Positions 1 through 12,370 of a stretch of 64,000 bases of DNA are shown here, piece after piece. Under the pieces are notes generated by a model, which was given only the letters and a program-made list of their open reading frames with translations, had not been told where the DNA came from and did no database searches. The DNA is from Diogma glabrata (lineage: Eukaryota > Arthropoda > Insecta > Diptera > Cylindrotomidae). The stretch spans positions 386,859,263 to 386,923,262 of the forward strand of contig OY856187.1 in the NCBI GenBank assembly GCA_963693315.1. Reading direction: 5' to 3'. Position 1 is the stretch's first letter; every line of letters begins with the position of its first letter. The translations under genes and the position numbers were made by a program.

Positions 1-732
1 ATTTAGTCCGAATCTTGCAAATGTCTCACACTTGGTCGTTTTCTTCTACAAAGCACCTGCAACGCACTCAATCCGTATGTTGTGGATCCCAGTAGACAGT
101 AGACGGGAACCTTCACCAAAATCACCTATGTGTATACTTTCATCTGAATTCTAGTATTTACAAATTAGAAGATGCCAAATATTATAGAAAAAAGCCCACT
201 TTTGCACTGAAATACCCTCCGTTGTCGCCGTAACTGATGGAAAATTTGAGGCATTTTCACTTGAACTTTTACACTTTTGTGCTTTAAAATCTCCCAGAAA
301 GTTGGACTAGGGATATCACCATTTTAATCCACACAAAAACTGGTCTTGTGATACCGGAGTGGAGTGATTGATAGACTATCAAGAAAAATGTTGTTAAAAA
401 GAGACCACTAGAGGTATTAGTCTATTCTGCAATACCTGTTCGTCCTGATCAGACAAGGGAGTTATTACTACCCTTCCTCACCACTAATCAGGAATGTTCT
501 CTCTTTTACCAACTGTTACAGTTGTCTCAAAAGCCTGCTTATCCAAAAATGTATCAGATGGAGACTTTCCAGAGACCTGTTTAAATCTGCAAAAACCATG
601 TGCTACGCAACCCAAATCAATACTTGTTGAGCTATTGTTTGTTTATATTGAAACTAAACCTGAAACCCTGGACTAAGCAAAAATAAATAAACTAATTTTT
701 AAAGCTTGTCAAACATTGTCAAAAACAAACAT
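1..732. other. Unassigned AT-rich DNA
   Basis: I see no supported gene here. A 60-codon open frame near 494-676 on the plus strand has no recognisable motif and no neighbouring exon, so it is not called. Confidence 0.5.
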
Positions 733-900
733 TGGTTAACCTCGATATATTTCCTCCTTTAATCAAATAAATGAACCATAATGAAGTTTTTCATCTACCG
801 GCTGATGAATATATATTTAATTGTTTGACTACGCCGTAAAGAGAGACAAACAAATGAAAAGGAAAGATTAATTGTGGGGAATATATATCGAGGTCAAACC
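733..900. repeat. MITE-like inverted repeat, about 168 bp
   Basis: The left end reads GGTTAACCTCGATATAT and the right end reads, on the other strand, GGTTTGACCTCGATATAT. Both continue for about 15 further partly matching bases (TTCC...AATC). The interior has no coding potential. Size and structure suggest a small non-autonomous DNA transposon. No clear target duplication was seen, so the family is unknown. Confidence 0.5.
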
Positions 901-1913
901 TTCTAAAATTTTAATTCTGTTAAGCTACCAGCGCTATGTAGCTACCATTCTTAAGTGCTCTAGATGGGTATAAAAAATTGATGAACTTGTTAATTGATTT
1001 TTGTTAATGTTAATTTTTTAATGTCAATTTATTTTATGTCTGAAGACCAAAAAAATTAGATTATAAATAAAAATAAATGTACAGAAGAAAATGCTTTGGT
1101 GTTATGTCTTAGGAAAAATGAAAATATAGTCGCTGAGTGATAAAAAAGTGTTGTGTTAGTAATAAAAAGGAAATTGGAGGAACCAAATTTATTACAAAAT
1201 AATTAAAAGTAATTTTACTAATACAAATTGCTTGTGGTATACAAATTATTAATGCATGCAAGTTTTTGGAAGCCTTGCTCCTGCGTAAATTAATGAAGTT
1301 TGAAAAATCCAATTAAATTCGAAGTTAAATGTTCTTAGCGTTAGATTAAATAATTTATTCAGTCATTATCTTAGATCTAAGCTTGTTTCACACTTTATGG
1401 CTAAATAAAAAAACCTTATAGTTATGAGATGGTTTAAAGTAAAGTTTATTTTTAAAATTTTTACATAAAACAATCTTATTTAAACATGTCCGAATAGTCT
1501 GTCTTCCGAAGCATTCAACAATTGCAAAAATATTTTTCTTAAAATATATCCACATGTCCATATATGCATCATTTTTATACCATTAAATTAAATGGTTCTG
1601 AAAATTTTTCTTCACGTTTTCACTTAAGACATTAAATAAGATAACTGGAAAAGATAAAGTAAGAAAAATTTCTTGTTGCAAGAAAACTAATATTTTAAGC
1701 AAGTTGACACTTTAAAGTTTCTATTGGAATAGTTTTAAATTTATTGTAAAGTATTTGCTGTTTTTTTTTCGAATGAAAAGTTGGAATTGAACTAAAACAA
1801 TGTTTACAAATCCAAGGTTTGAATAAATTTAGTAGCTAAATTTTGAAAAATATTATACCTAACTCGTTCAGAAATTTTGAGTCCTACCTAGTTTGTAGAT
1901 AACTTTTCTATAA
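901..1913. other. Unassigned AT-rich DNA
   Basis: Homopolymer-rich intergenic sequence. The longest frame (1109-1312 minus) is low-complexity and hydrophobic and is treated as chance. Confidence 0.5.
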
Positions 1914-3245
1914 ATTCATACTGATGAAAAACGTGATCTACGCAGGTGAAAAAGTCGAAATTTGAAATTGACCATTTTTGATTTTCCTGAAACTTGGCAT
2001 ATAAGTAGTAAGGACAAAATGAAAAATTCAGCTTATTTTAAAATTTTTTTAAAGTGCATAGTTTGAGCACAGGGGGCACCCCAACATGCATGAAAAATGA
2101 AAATTCTGCCAATCCGATGTAACTTTGAAATTAAATTGCTCAAGAACGGCTATACCGATTTCATCAAACTTTTTTGTTTAATAGATGATTATTTATTCGT
2201 TTGAAAAAACATTAATTTACTGTTTTTATAATTATTTTTTAAATGAAAATATTAAAAAAACTTTTTTAAAGATGGCGCTAGGGTCAAAGATCAATTGGAA
2301 TTTAATTAATTTTTTTTTCTGAAAATAGTTCTATTCTTACTCTAAAATATATCAAATTTACAAAAAAGATAAAATTCTTGTTCTTGAGATATTTAATTTT
2401 AAAGATTTTTAGTACGACTGAAATTCGAATTTTTCTTCATTTTTTCAAACAACTTCCATTAACAAAAAATTTTAAAATCAATTAAATTTTAACTTTTTTT
2501 ATTTTTTATATATAGTTCTAACCTTCTTTTAAAATATTTCAAATTTACAAAGAGGTGTTAATAAATAAATAAATGTTTAAAATTAAATATCTGAAGAACA
2601 CGATCAGATATTTAATTTTAAACATTTTAGTCCGATTAAAATTCTAATTGTTCATTATTTTCTCGAAGTTCAGTGGTTAAAATTTTTTGATGATAAAAAT
2701 TGTTCGAAAAAATAATGAACAATTAGAATTTTAGAATGACTAAAAATCTTTAAAACTAAATATCTCAAGAACAAGAATTTTAGCTTCTTTGTAAATTTGA
2801 TATATTTTAGAGTAAAGATAGAACTATTTTCAGAAAAAAAATTAATTAAATCCCAATTGATCTTTGACCCTAGCGCCATCTTTAAAAAAGTTTTTTTAAT
2901 ATTTTCATTTAAAAACTAATTATAAAAACAGTAAATTAATTTTTTTTCAAACGACTAATTAATCATCTATCAAACAAAAAAATTTGATGAAATCAGTATA
3001 GCCGTTCTTGAGAAATTTAATTTCAAAGTTACATCGGATTTTCATTTTTCATGCAGACATCAGAATTTTCATTTTTCATGCATGTTGGGGTGCCCCCTAT
3101 GCTCAAACTATGCACTTTAAAAAAATTTTAAAATAAGTTGTATTTTTTATTTCGTCCATAGTATGCCAAGTTTCAGGAAAATCAAAAATGGTCAAGTTTT
3201 CACAACTCTGTCTAGAATACGTTTTTCATCTACTATGAAAATTTA
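1914..3245. repeat. Long inverted repeat (foldback-like), arms about 650 bp
   Basis: Two arms mirror around about 2575-2580. GATGGCGCTAGG at about 2271 is mirrored as CCTAGCGCCATC at about 2869. GATGAAAAACGT near 1923 is mirrored by ACGTTTTTCATC near 3220. CAAGAACGGCTATA near 2143 is mirrored near 3000. The arms match with scattered substitutions and small indels. The centre holds two smaller hairpins, at about 2574-2632 and 2640-2732. There is no coding potential beyond chance frames such as 2670-2879. It is probably a foldback or long-terminal-inverted-repeat transposon without a transposase. The ends are approximate and no target duplication was found. Confidence 0.7.
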
Positions 3246-4375
3246 ATGCTTTCGTTCATATATGTAAATCAAAACCTTGTATAATTTAGGATTTTTATAC
3301 AAACTCAAACAACCTTAGTTAAAATTTCTCAATCATAATATGAATCAAACAAATATCATTATATAATTAATAAAACAGTCAATTTTTAAAATTTCCGCTT
3401 AACCAAAAATCTATTTTACTGTGGCTTATATATCGCCACAATTAAAAATAATTATACCTAAACTATTTTAGAGTAAATAAAATATCAACTTCATGATTTC
3501 GTTTAATTAAATTTCCACTGTTATTAAATTATATTGCGATTTTATTTTAACCGTAAAAATAGTTGAAACCATTTATTTTATTAAATACAAATAATAAATA
3601 AAATTTCTATTTAATTTAAGTTTAAATTTAAATAATTTTATTTTGTATTATCCAAAATTTAGATAAAACAAAATCTATTAAAATAATGATGTGAAAATTT
3701 AGAGGAAAGAGAAAATGTTGGAGTTTTATAAACTGAAATAATTATTATCTATTAATTATTAATTGTAAAATAATTTTGTTAATGTGGCTTAGTTACAAAC
3801 CATGTTCAAAACACATTTCCCTTTAGGATGATTTGTTCTTGTTTCATGATTTTCAGTATCAAAATGGTATATCCATTTTAAGGTGAAATTGATTGAAAGC
3901 AAGAACATAGTATATGCTTTGGTGTCGTAATATGAACTTTTTTATCTCTGGTACAGTATTTTTTTAAGATCGTATGGTATCACTTAGTTTGTAAACGATG
4001 GTCAGTCAGTCTCAGTCAGTCTTCAGTAGACTCACCAAAGGATGTGATAATGCAACAACTCCAAAGCCAAAAAAAAACACATAACACTTATGGGTACCCA
4101 CTAATTATTGGTAAGAATGAGGTTTATTTGAATCTCCATTGCCAACACTCACAAAATTTTCCATAATCGAAGTAAAAAGAAAGAAATTGTGGCCACAATT
4201 TCTTTCAAATTAAATCGTCATTTATATGGTCTGCTACTTCGTTACTATCCCAACTGGACCACGTACAGGCTAATTCTTCTTTCTCCTAACTTAGTTGACT
4301 TTGTGCTTAGCTAGGTTATGCTTGCAGGGTGCACAGATATGGTAAACGCTAGGTTTTCAGAGACTTGACTGATGG
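3246..4375. other. Unassigned AT-rich DNA
   Basis: No supported gene. The part from about 4240 is less AT-rich and leads into the orphan exon-like frame. Confidence 0.4.
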
Positions 4376-4513
4376 TTAAGCCAAGGTTATACTACCTCTG
4401 CCGTCGGTGCGAGCAGTAACAATAAACATACCAGGTCCTCTAAACTTCCAACCACTTCTCTTCATAATAAAACGATATGCAGGGAACTTCTTCGGTGGCC
4501 GAACGCGATTGGT
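4376..4513 (-). CDS. Orphan exon-like coding frame (last exon?)
   Basis: I do not recognise this product. On the minus strand a frame of about 46 codons runs to a TAA at 4376-4378. It follows a possible AG acceptor at 4514-4515. The peptide is basic and compositionally ordinary, with KKFPAYRFIMKRSGWKFRGP followed by a glycine-rich stretch ending SITLA. That differs sharply from the poly-Phe/Lys/Asn translations typical of this AT-rich window, and local GC is higher over just this stretch. It could be the terminal exon of a host or transposon gene whose other exons I could not find, or a relic. No upstream exon is visible in the adjoining low-complexity DNA. Confidence 0.3.
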   Translation of the reverse strand, partial: TNRVRPPKKFPAYRFIMKRSGWKFRGPGMFIVTARTDGRGSITLA

Positions 4514-4559
4514 CTCACGTCAAAATCACACTTAGAAGATAATAGTTAAAACAAAAAAT

Positions 4560-5046
4560 TGCTACAAAATAAATGATTTATATGAACAAATTAAAAAATT
4601 AAATAAATTAAAGAACATAAGTATATAGAATAAAATAAATAAATTACATAAATTAAATAAATTGAATTATTATATTAAATTAATGAATTTTTTAAGCTCT
4701 GATTAATGGTTTAAAAAACGAAACTATTGAGCGTGTTTTTAATTTTATTTAGTTTTATCAAAATTTAAAATAAAGTTAAAACCAAAAGGTAATTGCGAAA
4801 AATAATAACTGTTTTATTAGTATAATAAACTCAAAATTAAATAAATAAATTGAATAACTCAAATAAATTAAGTAAACTTGAGTAAACAAAATACAATAAA
4901 TAAATGAAATAAATTAAATAAATTAAATAATTTAAATAAACTAAATTAAGTAAATTAAATAAATTAAATTAATTAAATAATTTAAATATATTTTACAAAT
5001 TAAATAAACAAAATAAATTAAATAAATCATATTAATTAAACAAATT
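4560..5046. repeat. AT minisatellite (AAATTAAATA-type units)
   Basis: Irregular tandem units of the AAATAAATTAAATAA kind. The same composition resumes at 13600-13740 beyond element B, so B landed inside this array. The minus-strand frame at 4941-5309 is only a translation of the repeat and is not a gene. Confidence 0.75.
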
Positions 5047-5060
5047 AAATAGGTTATATA
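5047..5060. repeat. Target-site duplication of element B, low-coordinate copy
   Basis: AAATAGGTTATATA occurs here beside the 3' tail of element B and again at 13586-13599 beside its inverted 5' segment. The 14-bp perfect match is typical of target-primed insertion and fixes both ends of the element. Confidence 0.85.
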
Positions 5061-5361
5061 AAATAATAATAATAATAAAAATATTTTATTTTGCAGAATA
5101 AGCATTACACAATTTAAATAACAAAAACAAACAAAAACAAATATTATAGACAATGGACAATAAAGCCGTCTGTCGTGTTGGTACTTTATATAATTAAACA
5201 AATAATAAAAAAATAAAAAAATGAAAGGGGAAGAAACAATAATAAAAATATTTACTATAATAATATCGAGTATAAACATAAGAGTGAAATGAGAAAAGCA
5301 GAAAAACAATCATTTAAAACGACGCATCAAAAAAGAAAAACATAACTTACATAATTTCATC

Positions 5362-5974
5362 TTATACATTAAATTCACCTATTAATAATAACCTATATTT
5401 ACTCGCGGAACTCACAAACTCGTACAAAGCATCATAGTTGGCATTTCCATTCAAATAGGATAGAAAATCATCTCTTGATAACTCGTTTTTTTTAAACATT
5501 TGTCTACGTATATCTTTTAATATTGGACAGATTGCAACGAAGTGGAAAACGTTTTCGATTTCACCCAAGTTGCATAACGAGCAAATGCTAGATGTACCGC
5601 TTTGAAAGCTCCTTGCGTTTAAATTAATAAGAGCTCCTCTCGTTTTAAATATCACCATTATTTTATGCGACGCGATCTGGTCAATGAAGTATTTTGGTAC
5701 ATTTATATATTCTAAGCTACAATAATCACCGTGAAAAGTGGATCTACGAGCGTCCTCCTCAAATTCACATCTGTCTATTTCCTTTAGTTTGTTTAAGATT
5801 TGTTCCGTATGCTGCTTTAAATCTTGTATATTTAAATTCTCTAGACATAACGATAAACCACATTTTTCAGCTAAGGTGTACCATTCCGTAACCCAAAACG
5901 ATTTCAACTTGATAGTTTCTAAAGCTAATACCTTTGGTAAACGATGATTTGGGTATTGTAGAATTTTAACTATA
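5362..5974 (-). pseudogene. Element B ORF2, C-terminal segment
   Basis: This continues the ORF2 frame broken by element A. The frame is open from the A junction (encoding ...QYPNHRLPKVLALE...) to a TAA at 5362-5364. It ends with a Cys/His cluster, CSLCNLGEIENVFHFVAICP, i.e. C-x2-C then H and C. Such clusters lie beyond the reverse transcriptase in several non-LTR clades and are thought to bind nucleic acid. There is no independent start codon; it is the tail of the protein encoded at 12370-9660. About 300 bp of 3' UTR follows. Confidence 0.75.
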
Positions 5975-8900
5975 TTTTTTTTTTTTTTTTTTTATTAATT
6001 AGTTAGACATGTTTAGCACACTAAATATGAAATATTCATTATTTAGACTCTTTGAATATCCGAAGATACCATGTCAACTATAAAGGCAGGAGATGAGGAA
6101 AATGGAAGGCATGGGGATATAGGGATAACTATACTAATTTTTTTAAATGGTTATGGACATTTTCTTTGAATGCCTGAGGGGAAAATTCATCGGGAAATAC
6201 AGAGGGAGGCATTGAGTTCCACAATTAGGCCACTCTATTAAAATAGTCGTTTTGGAAGGACACAGTTCTACAACGAGGTATTTGTACAACAAATGGATGG
6301 GATAACTCGGCAGCTCTTGTTTGTCGATTATACTGCGCACACGATGGAAGGATATTTTGAATTTCCTTAGAGGAGAATTCGCTAAAGTTATATTTATAGT
6401 AGATTGATAATTCAGCCACATTTCTTCTGTGCTGGAGTGAATCAAGCTGGTCCGTTAGTTCGGTATTACCAATCAATCGTATTGCTTTTCTCTGAACAGA
6501 GTCTAGACAATTTATTGTTGACTGACAAGCACCTCCCCAAACATGACAGCAGTACTCCATACATGGACGAATAAAGGACTTGAAGATTAACAAAATTTGC
6601 TCGGGATTGAAATATTTTTTACATCGACTCAAGAATCCTAATTTTTGCATTGCAGATTTAGCGAGGTTGAACACATGTTTATTCCATTTCAGGTTATTTT
6701 GAATATCCACTCCAAAAAGTCTAACTGATTCAACCTCACGCAATTCCTCATGGTTTATTTTAATAGGAAAATTTTTATGTCGCTCTATTCGTGAAAGACG
6801 GCATAATTTGGTTTTGGTTGGATTAAGTGAAACAAGATTACGATCACCCCATTCCATTATACGCTCCAGATCTTTGTTGATAGAATCAATTAGCAACTCT
6901 CTATCAGTGGTGACTGCAGTGTGAGATCAAAATTTAGGAGATGCATGTGATGCATGTAATGTGCTGTCATCAGCAAAACTATGGATTGGGTGCACTGTGG
7001 AAATAAGTAAGTCATTAATGTATAGAAGAAACAAGGTTGGTGAGAGTGCCGAACCTTGGGGAACCCCAGCATTGGTTGTGAAAATATTGGATGTGATACC
7101 ATCTTAATTAACATGAAATTGGCGACCTGTAAGAAAACTATGAATCCATGAGACAGTAAGATGGTCTATGCCATAAGATTTTAATTTAGCTATAAGATTT
7201 TTATGCCACACTTTATCAAATGCTTTAGAGATGTCAAGTGAAATACTGAATGTTTCACCGTGGTTTTCCAGCGACTTGTTCCAGAGATGGGATACGTAGG
7301 CTAACAGATCACCTGTTGCATGACTTCTACGAAAACCATACTGCTTATCATCAATAATTCGCGACATTTCCAAATAATCTATCAAATTGTAGTTAACATA
7401 TTTTTCAAATATTTTAGCTAAAACCGACAGAACTGCAATTGGTTTATAATTGTTAGGATCCATCTTACTGCCTTTTTTTGGTACGGGTTGAACGCTGGCC
7501 AGCTTCCAAGAGTCGGGAAATATTCCGGTTTTATAAGATAAATAGAAAATTTTTGTTAAAATTGGAGCTAGTTGTCTAGCAAAGTTTTTAAGAATGAGGG
7601 GTGGAATAACGTCGGGGCCAGCAGATTTGTTGATATTGATAGAAAGAAGCATTTTCCGTAAAATATTGCAACGAAAAATAATTGGTTTCATTTTCGTTAC
7701 AACTGGGGGAATGAGTGTAGGAGAATGAGGGGGTTCAACTATGTTTGAGTTTTCTGCGAAAATACGACCCAAAAGATCCGCTTTCTCTTTCGAGTCGCTC
7801 ACGGGAATGTCATTCAGAACTAAGGTTGGAATAGAGGATCGAGTAAAATTGCTCTGGACTGATTTAACTGCCTGAAAGAAACTACGTGAGCCAGATGGGT
7901 GCTCGGCGAATTTCTTTGCTTTCTTCTGGATAAACGCGTCTTTGTCCAAGTCTATTTTGAATTTACTAATATTTCTGGCTTTCTTATAGGCTCTATGGGT
8001 TTTAGGAGTTTTATTAGCGTTATACGTCTTGAATGCTTTGCGTTTATTCCTTACTGCCTCATCAACATCCCGTGTGAACCAAAGCTCAGTTTTAGGAGTG
8101 ATTAATCGATTTGGAATAAACCACCGCATTCCTTCTTTTATGATTTCAGAAATTCTTATTGCCGATGTGCTAGGATCTTGATCAACAAAACAAATAGTTT
8201 TCCAAGGTGTTTCATCATAAAAGTTTCTCAGTCCCTCCCAGTCAGCGCGTTTATAGTTCCAGACCCGACGAGGATTTGCTTTAATTTGTGTCGGTGATGT
8301 AAATTGCACTATTGCTGATATTAGTAAATGGTCCGATGATCCCAGGGGTTGGTCAACTTTTGTCTTCGTTGTATCTGGTTTGTTTGTCAAAAACAGATCC
8401 AGCAAATTATTGTTATGATGTGAATTGTCTGCGATTCTTGTGGGACACTCTATCATTTGCGACAAACCGTGATAATCTGCGAGTATCAGTTCGGCTTGCC
8501 TTCCTACGTCGTCAGTGCACGATGAATACTTAAGCCATTCTTTATTATGAATATTGAAGTCTCCAAGAATGACCAGTCTTGCTTTGGGGTAGTCCGTGGT
8601 AATCTTGTCTAGATTAGCCGATATTTTATCGAAAAAGGGACATCCTGAGGGAGAATTTGGGGATCTGTATAATCCTATTACAAACATAGTTTCATCAACA
8701 CCTAAGATCTTCAGTGCTATAGAATTATGGTGCTTAGAGTTCAACTCGTAGGCCTTAATTCTCATACATGAAAGTGAATCTCGAACAAATACACAGACAC
8801 CATGTTTGTTATAAAAGGAATGTTCCAATTCATAACTAGGTATCCGGTATTTATCGAGATCCAATTTCGATGCTTTGCCACTAACAATTGTTTCGGTAAG

Positions 8901-9655
8901 AAACAATATGTCAGGTTTATTTTTTTCGATGTAGTGATGAACCTCGTTTAGATTCGAATTGAGACCTCTTATGTTGGTGAAGTCAACGCTAAGCTGTTGG
9001 TTCACTCTGCTGCATTTTTGTTGAGACAAAGACTTACCCTTTGACATTGCAGGTATAGATGCTGAAATTCGGCCAGGCCTAAATTTCAACACTACACAAT
9101 ACAAAAGAAACTGGGTATCCCTGTCACAAAAACACGATAGCAGTTCATGCAACAGTAGCTCGATAAGAGAAAAGCAAAAAAAAAATAGGGACACAAAAGA
9201 CACTAACAAAATTGAAGAGTACAAAAAAAGGGTTAAATTTGAAGATCTCACTAACAACCAAAACTTAATTTTACCTTCACTGTTACCATGCAATATTAAA
9301 CAAGTTTATGATTTAAAATAATAAATAAATTTATTAAATTTATTACATCAAAACAATAAAAGGTAAAATTTTACCTGCCAATCTGGTAACAGCAAATATA
9401 AAATATACCAAATAATTATCTAAAAAAAAGAACAATCTCACCAATTATATAATTGTACGCCTCCGTTCTTTAACAATTTTATTTTCATAAACACTAACAC
9501 TAACACAAACACAAACACTATACAATACACCTATTTTCGATTATTTGTTTTTTTTCCTTTAAATAAACACTAACACAATCACTATGACATACACTTTTTT
9601 TTTTATTTTCGATTATTATTATTTTTTATTTGTATTTTTTCCTATAAAATTTTTT
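5975..9655 (-). mobile_element. Element A: non-LTR retrotransposon nested in element B
   Basis: Minus-strand element ending in poly(A), seen as 19 T at 5975-5993 on the plus strand. A single long frame encodes endonuclease then reverse transcriptase; no ORF1 is visible. The 5' UTR (about 9294-9655) has short AACACTAACAC-type repeats. The insertion separates two parts of element B's ORF2, which read as one protein when A is left out. The exact 5' junction (9640-9660) and the target duplication are blurred by A/T-rich sequence. The family resembles C, E and F/G but is clearly diverged from them. Confidence 0.85.
6129..9047 (-). pseudogene. Element A endonuclease/reverse transcriptase ORF with three nonsense codons
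   Basis: One frame encodes an APE-like endonuclease then a reverse transcriptase, used for target-primed insertion in the nucleus. An ATG at 9045-9047 starts MSKGKSLSQQ and is the likely start, although the frame is open to 9293. Endonuclease motifs seen are TNIRGLNSN, the catalytic Glu in LFLTET, GDFNIHNKEW and SSDHLL. Reverse transcriptase motifs are SAGPDVIPP, QYGFRRSHATGDLL, DISKAFDKVWH, GVPQGSALSP and the FADDS catalytic box. Without any frame change the ORF is cut by TAA at 7104-7106, TGA at 6927-6929 and TAA at 6225-6227, and it ends at TAG 6129-6131. It is inactive but otherwise nearly full length. Confidence 0.85.
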
Positions 9656-12370
9656 TTACCTTCTTCGTCTGTTTCTGGTTGATGAATGATATAGTTGAAG
9701 TGCATTTTAAGAGTGTATTGAAATGTTTTATGTAAGCCTGATTCGAGATATAACATATAATTTGGCGTGTTCTTGGGTAAACAGAACATCCTTTTCAGAA
9801 AAAATCTCTGTAATTGTTCAACTTCGCGATATTCAAGAAAACCCCACACCTGGGCGCTGTAACACAGAAAAGCTCTAGAGATTGATTCAAAAATTTTAAT
9901 TTTGCTAGAAAAGGGGACACAGCTCTTATACATGAATTCATTCCAAATACAATTTATGCCAGATTTAGCTGCTTTTAGTTTTGATTTTAAATGCGGGTGA
10001 AAAGATAATTTTGGTGTAAGCTCTACGCCTAGATAGTTGTATGATTTTACAATCTCTATCGGTTCTCCACCGAAACGCCAATGTTCAATTAAAGCTCGTC
10101 GGCCTCCACGGGTAAAAATGATTATTTTAGATTTGTTTAAATTCACAGAAAGATTCCATTGTTGACAGTAAATTTCCAGTTGGTCAATCATTTCTTGTAA
10201 GGTTTTAGGATTGTTTGCCAAAAAAAACTATGTCGTCAGCATACTTAAGTATTTTTATCACAACACCATTAATTTTTATTTCACCATCAACGTAATCGGA
10301 CAAATCATTGATAAATAATGCGAATAGTAGGGGGCTTAGCAAACAACCCTGTTTTACTCCCATTTCCGTTTTGAACCATTCGGAGAGAAATTTGCCATTC
10401 CAAACACTACTGACAGTATTTTCATATAAATGTTTTATAATTGTAATAAATTTACTGGATATGCCCGTATTATACAATTTGAAAAATAATGCCGATCTAC
10501 CAACGCAGTCAAATGCCGATCGAAAGTCAACAAAAAATCCGTATACTTTATGTTTCTTATCCATTTCAATATTAATTATACTTATAAGATTGAAGATACA
10601 GTCAACTGTTGAGTACCCACGTCGGAAGCCAGCTTGATTCTCATTCAAAATTTCATTAGATTCTACCCAATGTTCAAGGCGAGCTAACAATATACCGGTA
10701 AATAATTTTGCCACAGAATCCATGAACGATATTCCTCTATAATTCTCGGCTAAATTGACGTCACCTTTCTTAAATAACGGGAAAATTATGGATTTTTTAA
10801 ACGACTCTGGCGGTGACCCTGAGTTATAAATTATATTAAATATTTTTACCAGTTTATCCAAGAAACTTACGGGGGCATTTTTATAGAACTCATACGGAAT
10901 TCTATCATAGCCAGGAGCTTTTTTATTTTTGGCCTTCCTCAGTACTGCTAGAATTTCTTGAGAATGGATTTCGCCATCAAGTGCAGGAATTAATATTTCG
11001 GGTTCGGCATACAAAATTGGCTTTGAAGCGTTTAATGGGTTCATAATACGCTTAAAATGTTCCACAAACATATTCATTGATATATCTGTCCCGCATACAA
11101 ATTTTCGACCTCGAATTTCCCTTATTGCCGCACCCCAATCTTTCGAGTTGTTCATTGTACTAAGTCGCTCTGCAAGACTTCGATTATATTGAAATTTTTT
11201 AAGGCGACAGAGTTTTTTATAATTTTGATTCTCTGTTAGGTATGTTTGTTTCAAATTGCTTGTACCATATTTTCTGTAGTCGCAGAGTGCGTTAAACGAC
11301 TTCTTCCGCGCTTTTAGGCAGCTGAAATCGAACCATTTGTCTCTAAACACGGGTTTTTTTGAGCATTCATTTGGGTTATAATTGGTTGCTTCATAAATAA
11401 TCTTTGTTGTCACTTAAATACTATCGATTTCAACCGACTCTATATCGTTTTCATTAAAATCGCGAATAATCTTTTCGATTTTATCAGCATATACTTCAGG
11501 GTTCTGTTTGGTCCATAGCAGTTGAGGTAGGAGTTGTAGCGAATTTTCAGACTGTTGGTAACCATTTTCAATAATCGATAGAACAATTGGCATATGATCC
11601 GAAAAATTTTGGGATTCAACACTAAAATCAAAATTTAAATTTAGAAGCACATCAGACACAGCACAGATATCATTTACTGACGAGCCCATACTTCCTAAAA
11701 ACGTGAATTCCCCGTTAATATCACCATTAGTTCTACCATTTAGTATGATTTGACCATAATCTTCAATTAACTCTAAAAACTTTTTACCTTTCCCATTTAT
11801 AATTTTATCTTTTGAGAGCCTACGTTCTGAAATACAAGAGCTAGTACCGATAGCATTCTCACCAAGTTCCTGTGCTACACCTATCCTCACATTAAAATCT
11901 CCCATTATTATGCAATTTTTATTACCAACATTTTCAACCAGTGCTTGGGTTAAAATCTCAAAATCTGCTTCCCACTTGTTGCAATTTAAATAAACTGGTA
12001 TTAGATTAAAAATAAAATTATTTACCGTAAGCGAAATAAAAAAATTGTTACCTTGAAAGTTAAATATCAAATGATGTTTCTCTATACTATTTTTTCTGAA
12101 TCCAAACTATGATCCACCTTGTGCTCGACCGGATTTACTTTCTCTGATAGCAGGTATCCATAACAAATCAAAACCACTAAAATATTTCTCATATTTTGAT
12201 ATATTTTCTTTCGCAATCCACGTTTCAAATAACAGAAAAATGTCATGACTCTTAATAAACTCAAAAAAACCCGGAAAAAGCACTTTGTTTGCAAGCCCAT
12301 TAATATTATATGCTACAATTTTAAATTTTGGTAAACTATTTTTAATATTAGAACAGACGGCTTTTGGTTG
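9656..12370 (-). pseudogene. Element B ORF2: AP endonuclease and reverse transcriptase (5' part)
   Basis: The coding stretch begins directly after the ORF1 stop in the same frame. The endonuclease starts with KIVAYNINGLANK (about 12330), has ETW, MGDFNVRIG and SDHMPIVLSI, and carries a TAG at 12107-12109 (probably an original TGG). A TAA at 11414-11416 separates it from the reverse transcriptase, again without frame change. Reverse transcriptase motifs are KAPGYDRIPYEF, LFKKGD, NQAGFRRGYSTVD, FFVDFRSAFD, GVKQGCLLSP and YADDIVFF. A one-base indel in a run of eight T (about 10217) shifts the frame, and coding continues at 10221-9660 with the thumb (MANNPKTLQ...). The protein is then interrupted by element A and resumes at 5974-5362. 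Confidence 0.85.

Noticed and set aside
4941..5309. 122-residue minus-strand frame
   Set aside because: It is a translation of the AT minisatellite and the 3' tail of element B: Leu/Ile/Tyr repeats only.
6143..6445. Second minus-strand frame over the end of element A
   Set aside because: Out-of-frame shadow of the real reverse transcriptase C-terminus, which reads through the stop at 6225.
6890..7114. Minus-strand frame between the two large ORFs of element A
   Set aside because: The correct frame here encodes GVPQGSALSP and FADDS; this one is a shadow. My first reading of a frameshift was wrong: the large ORFs share one frame.
12082..12300. Minus-strand frame upstream of the endonuclease of element B
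   Set aside because: Shadow of the true endonuclease N-terminus, which is in the frame of 11414-12070 and interrupted only by TAG at 12107.
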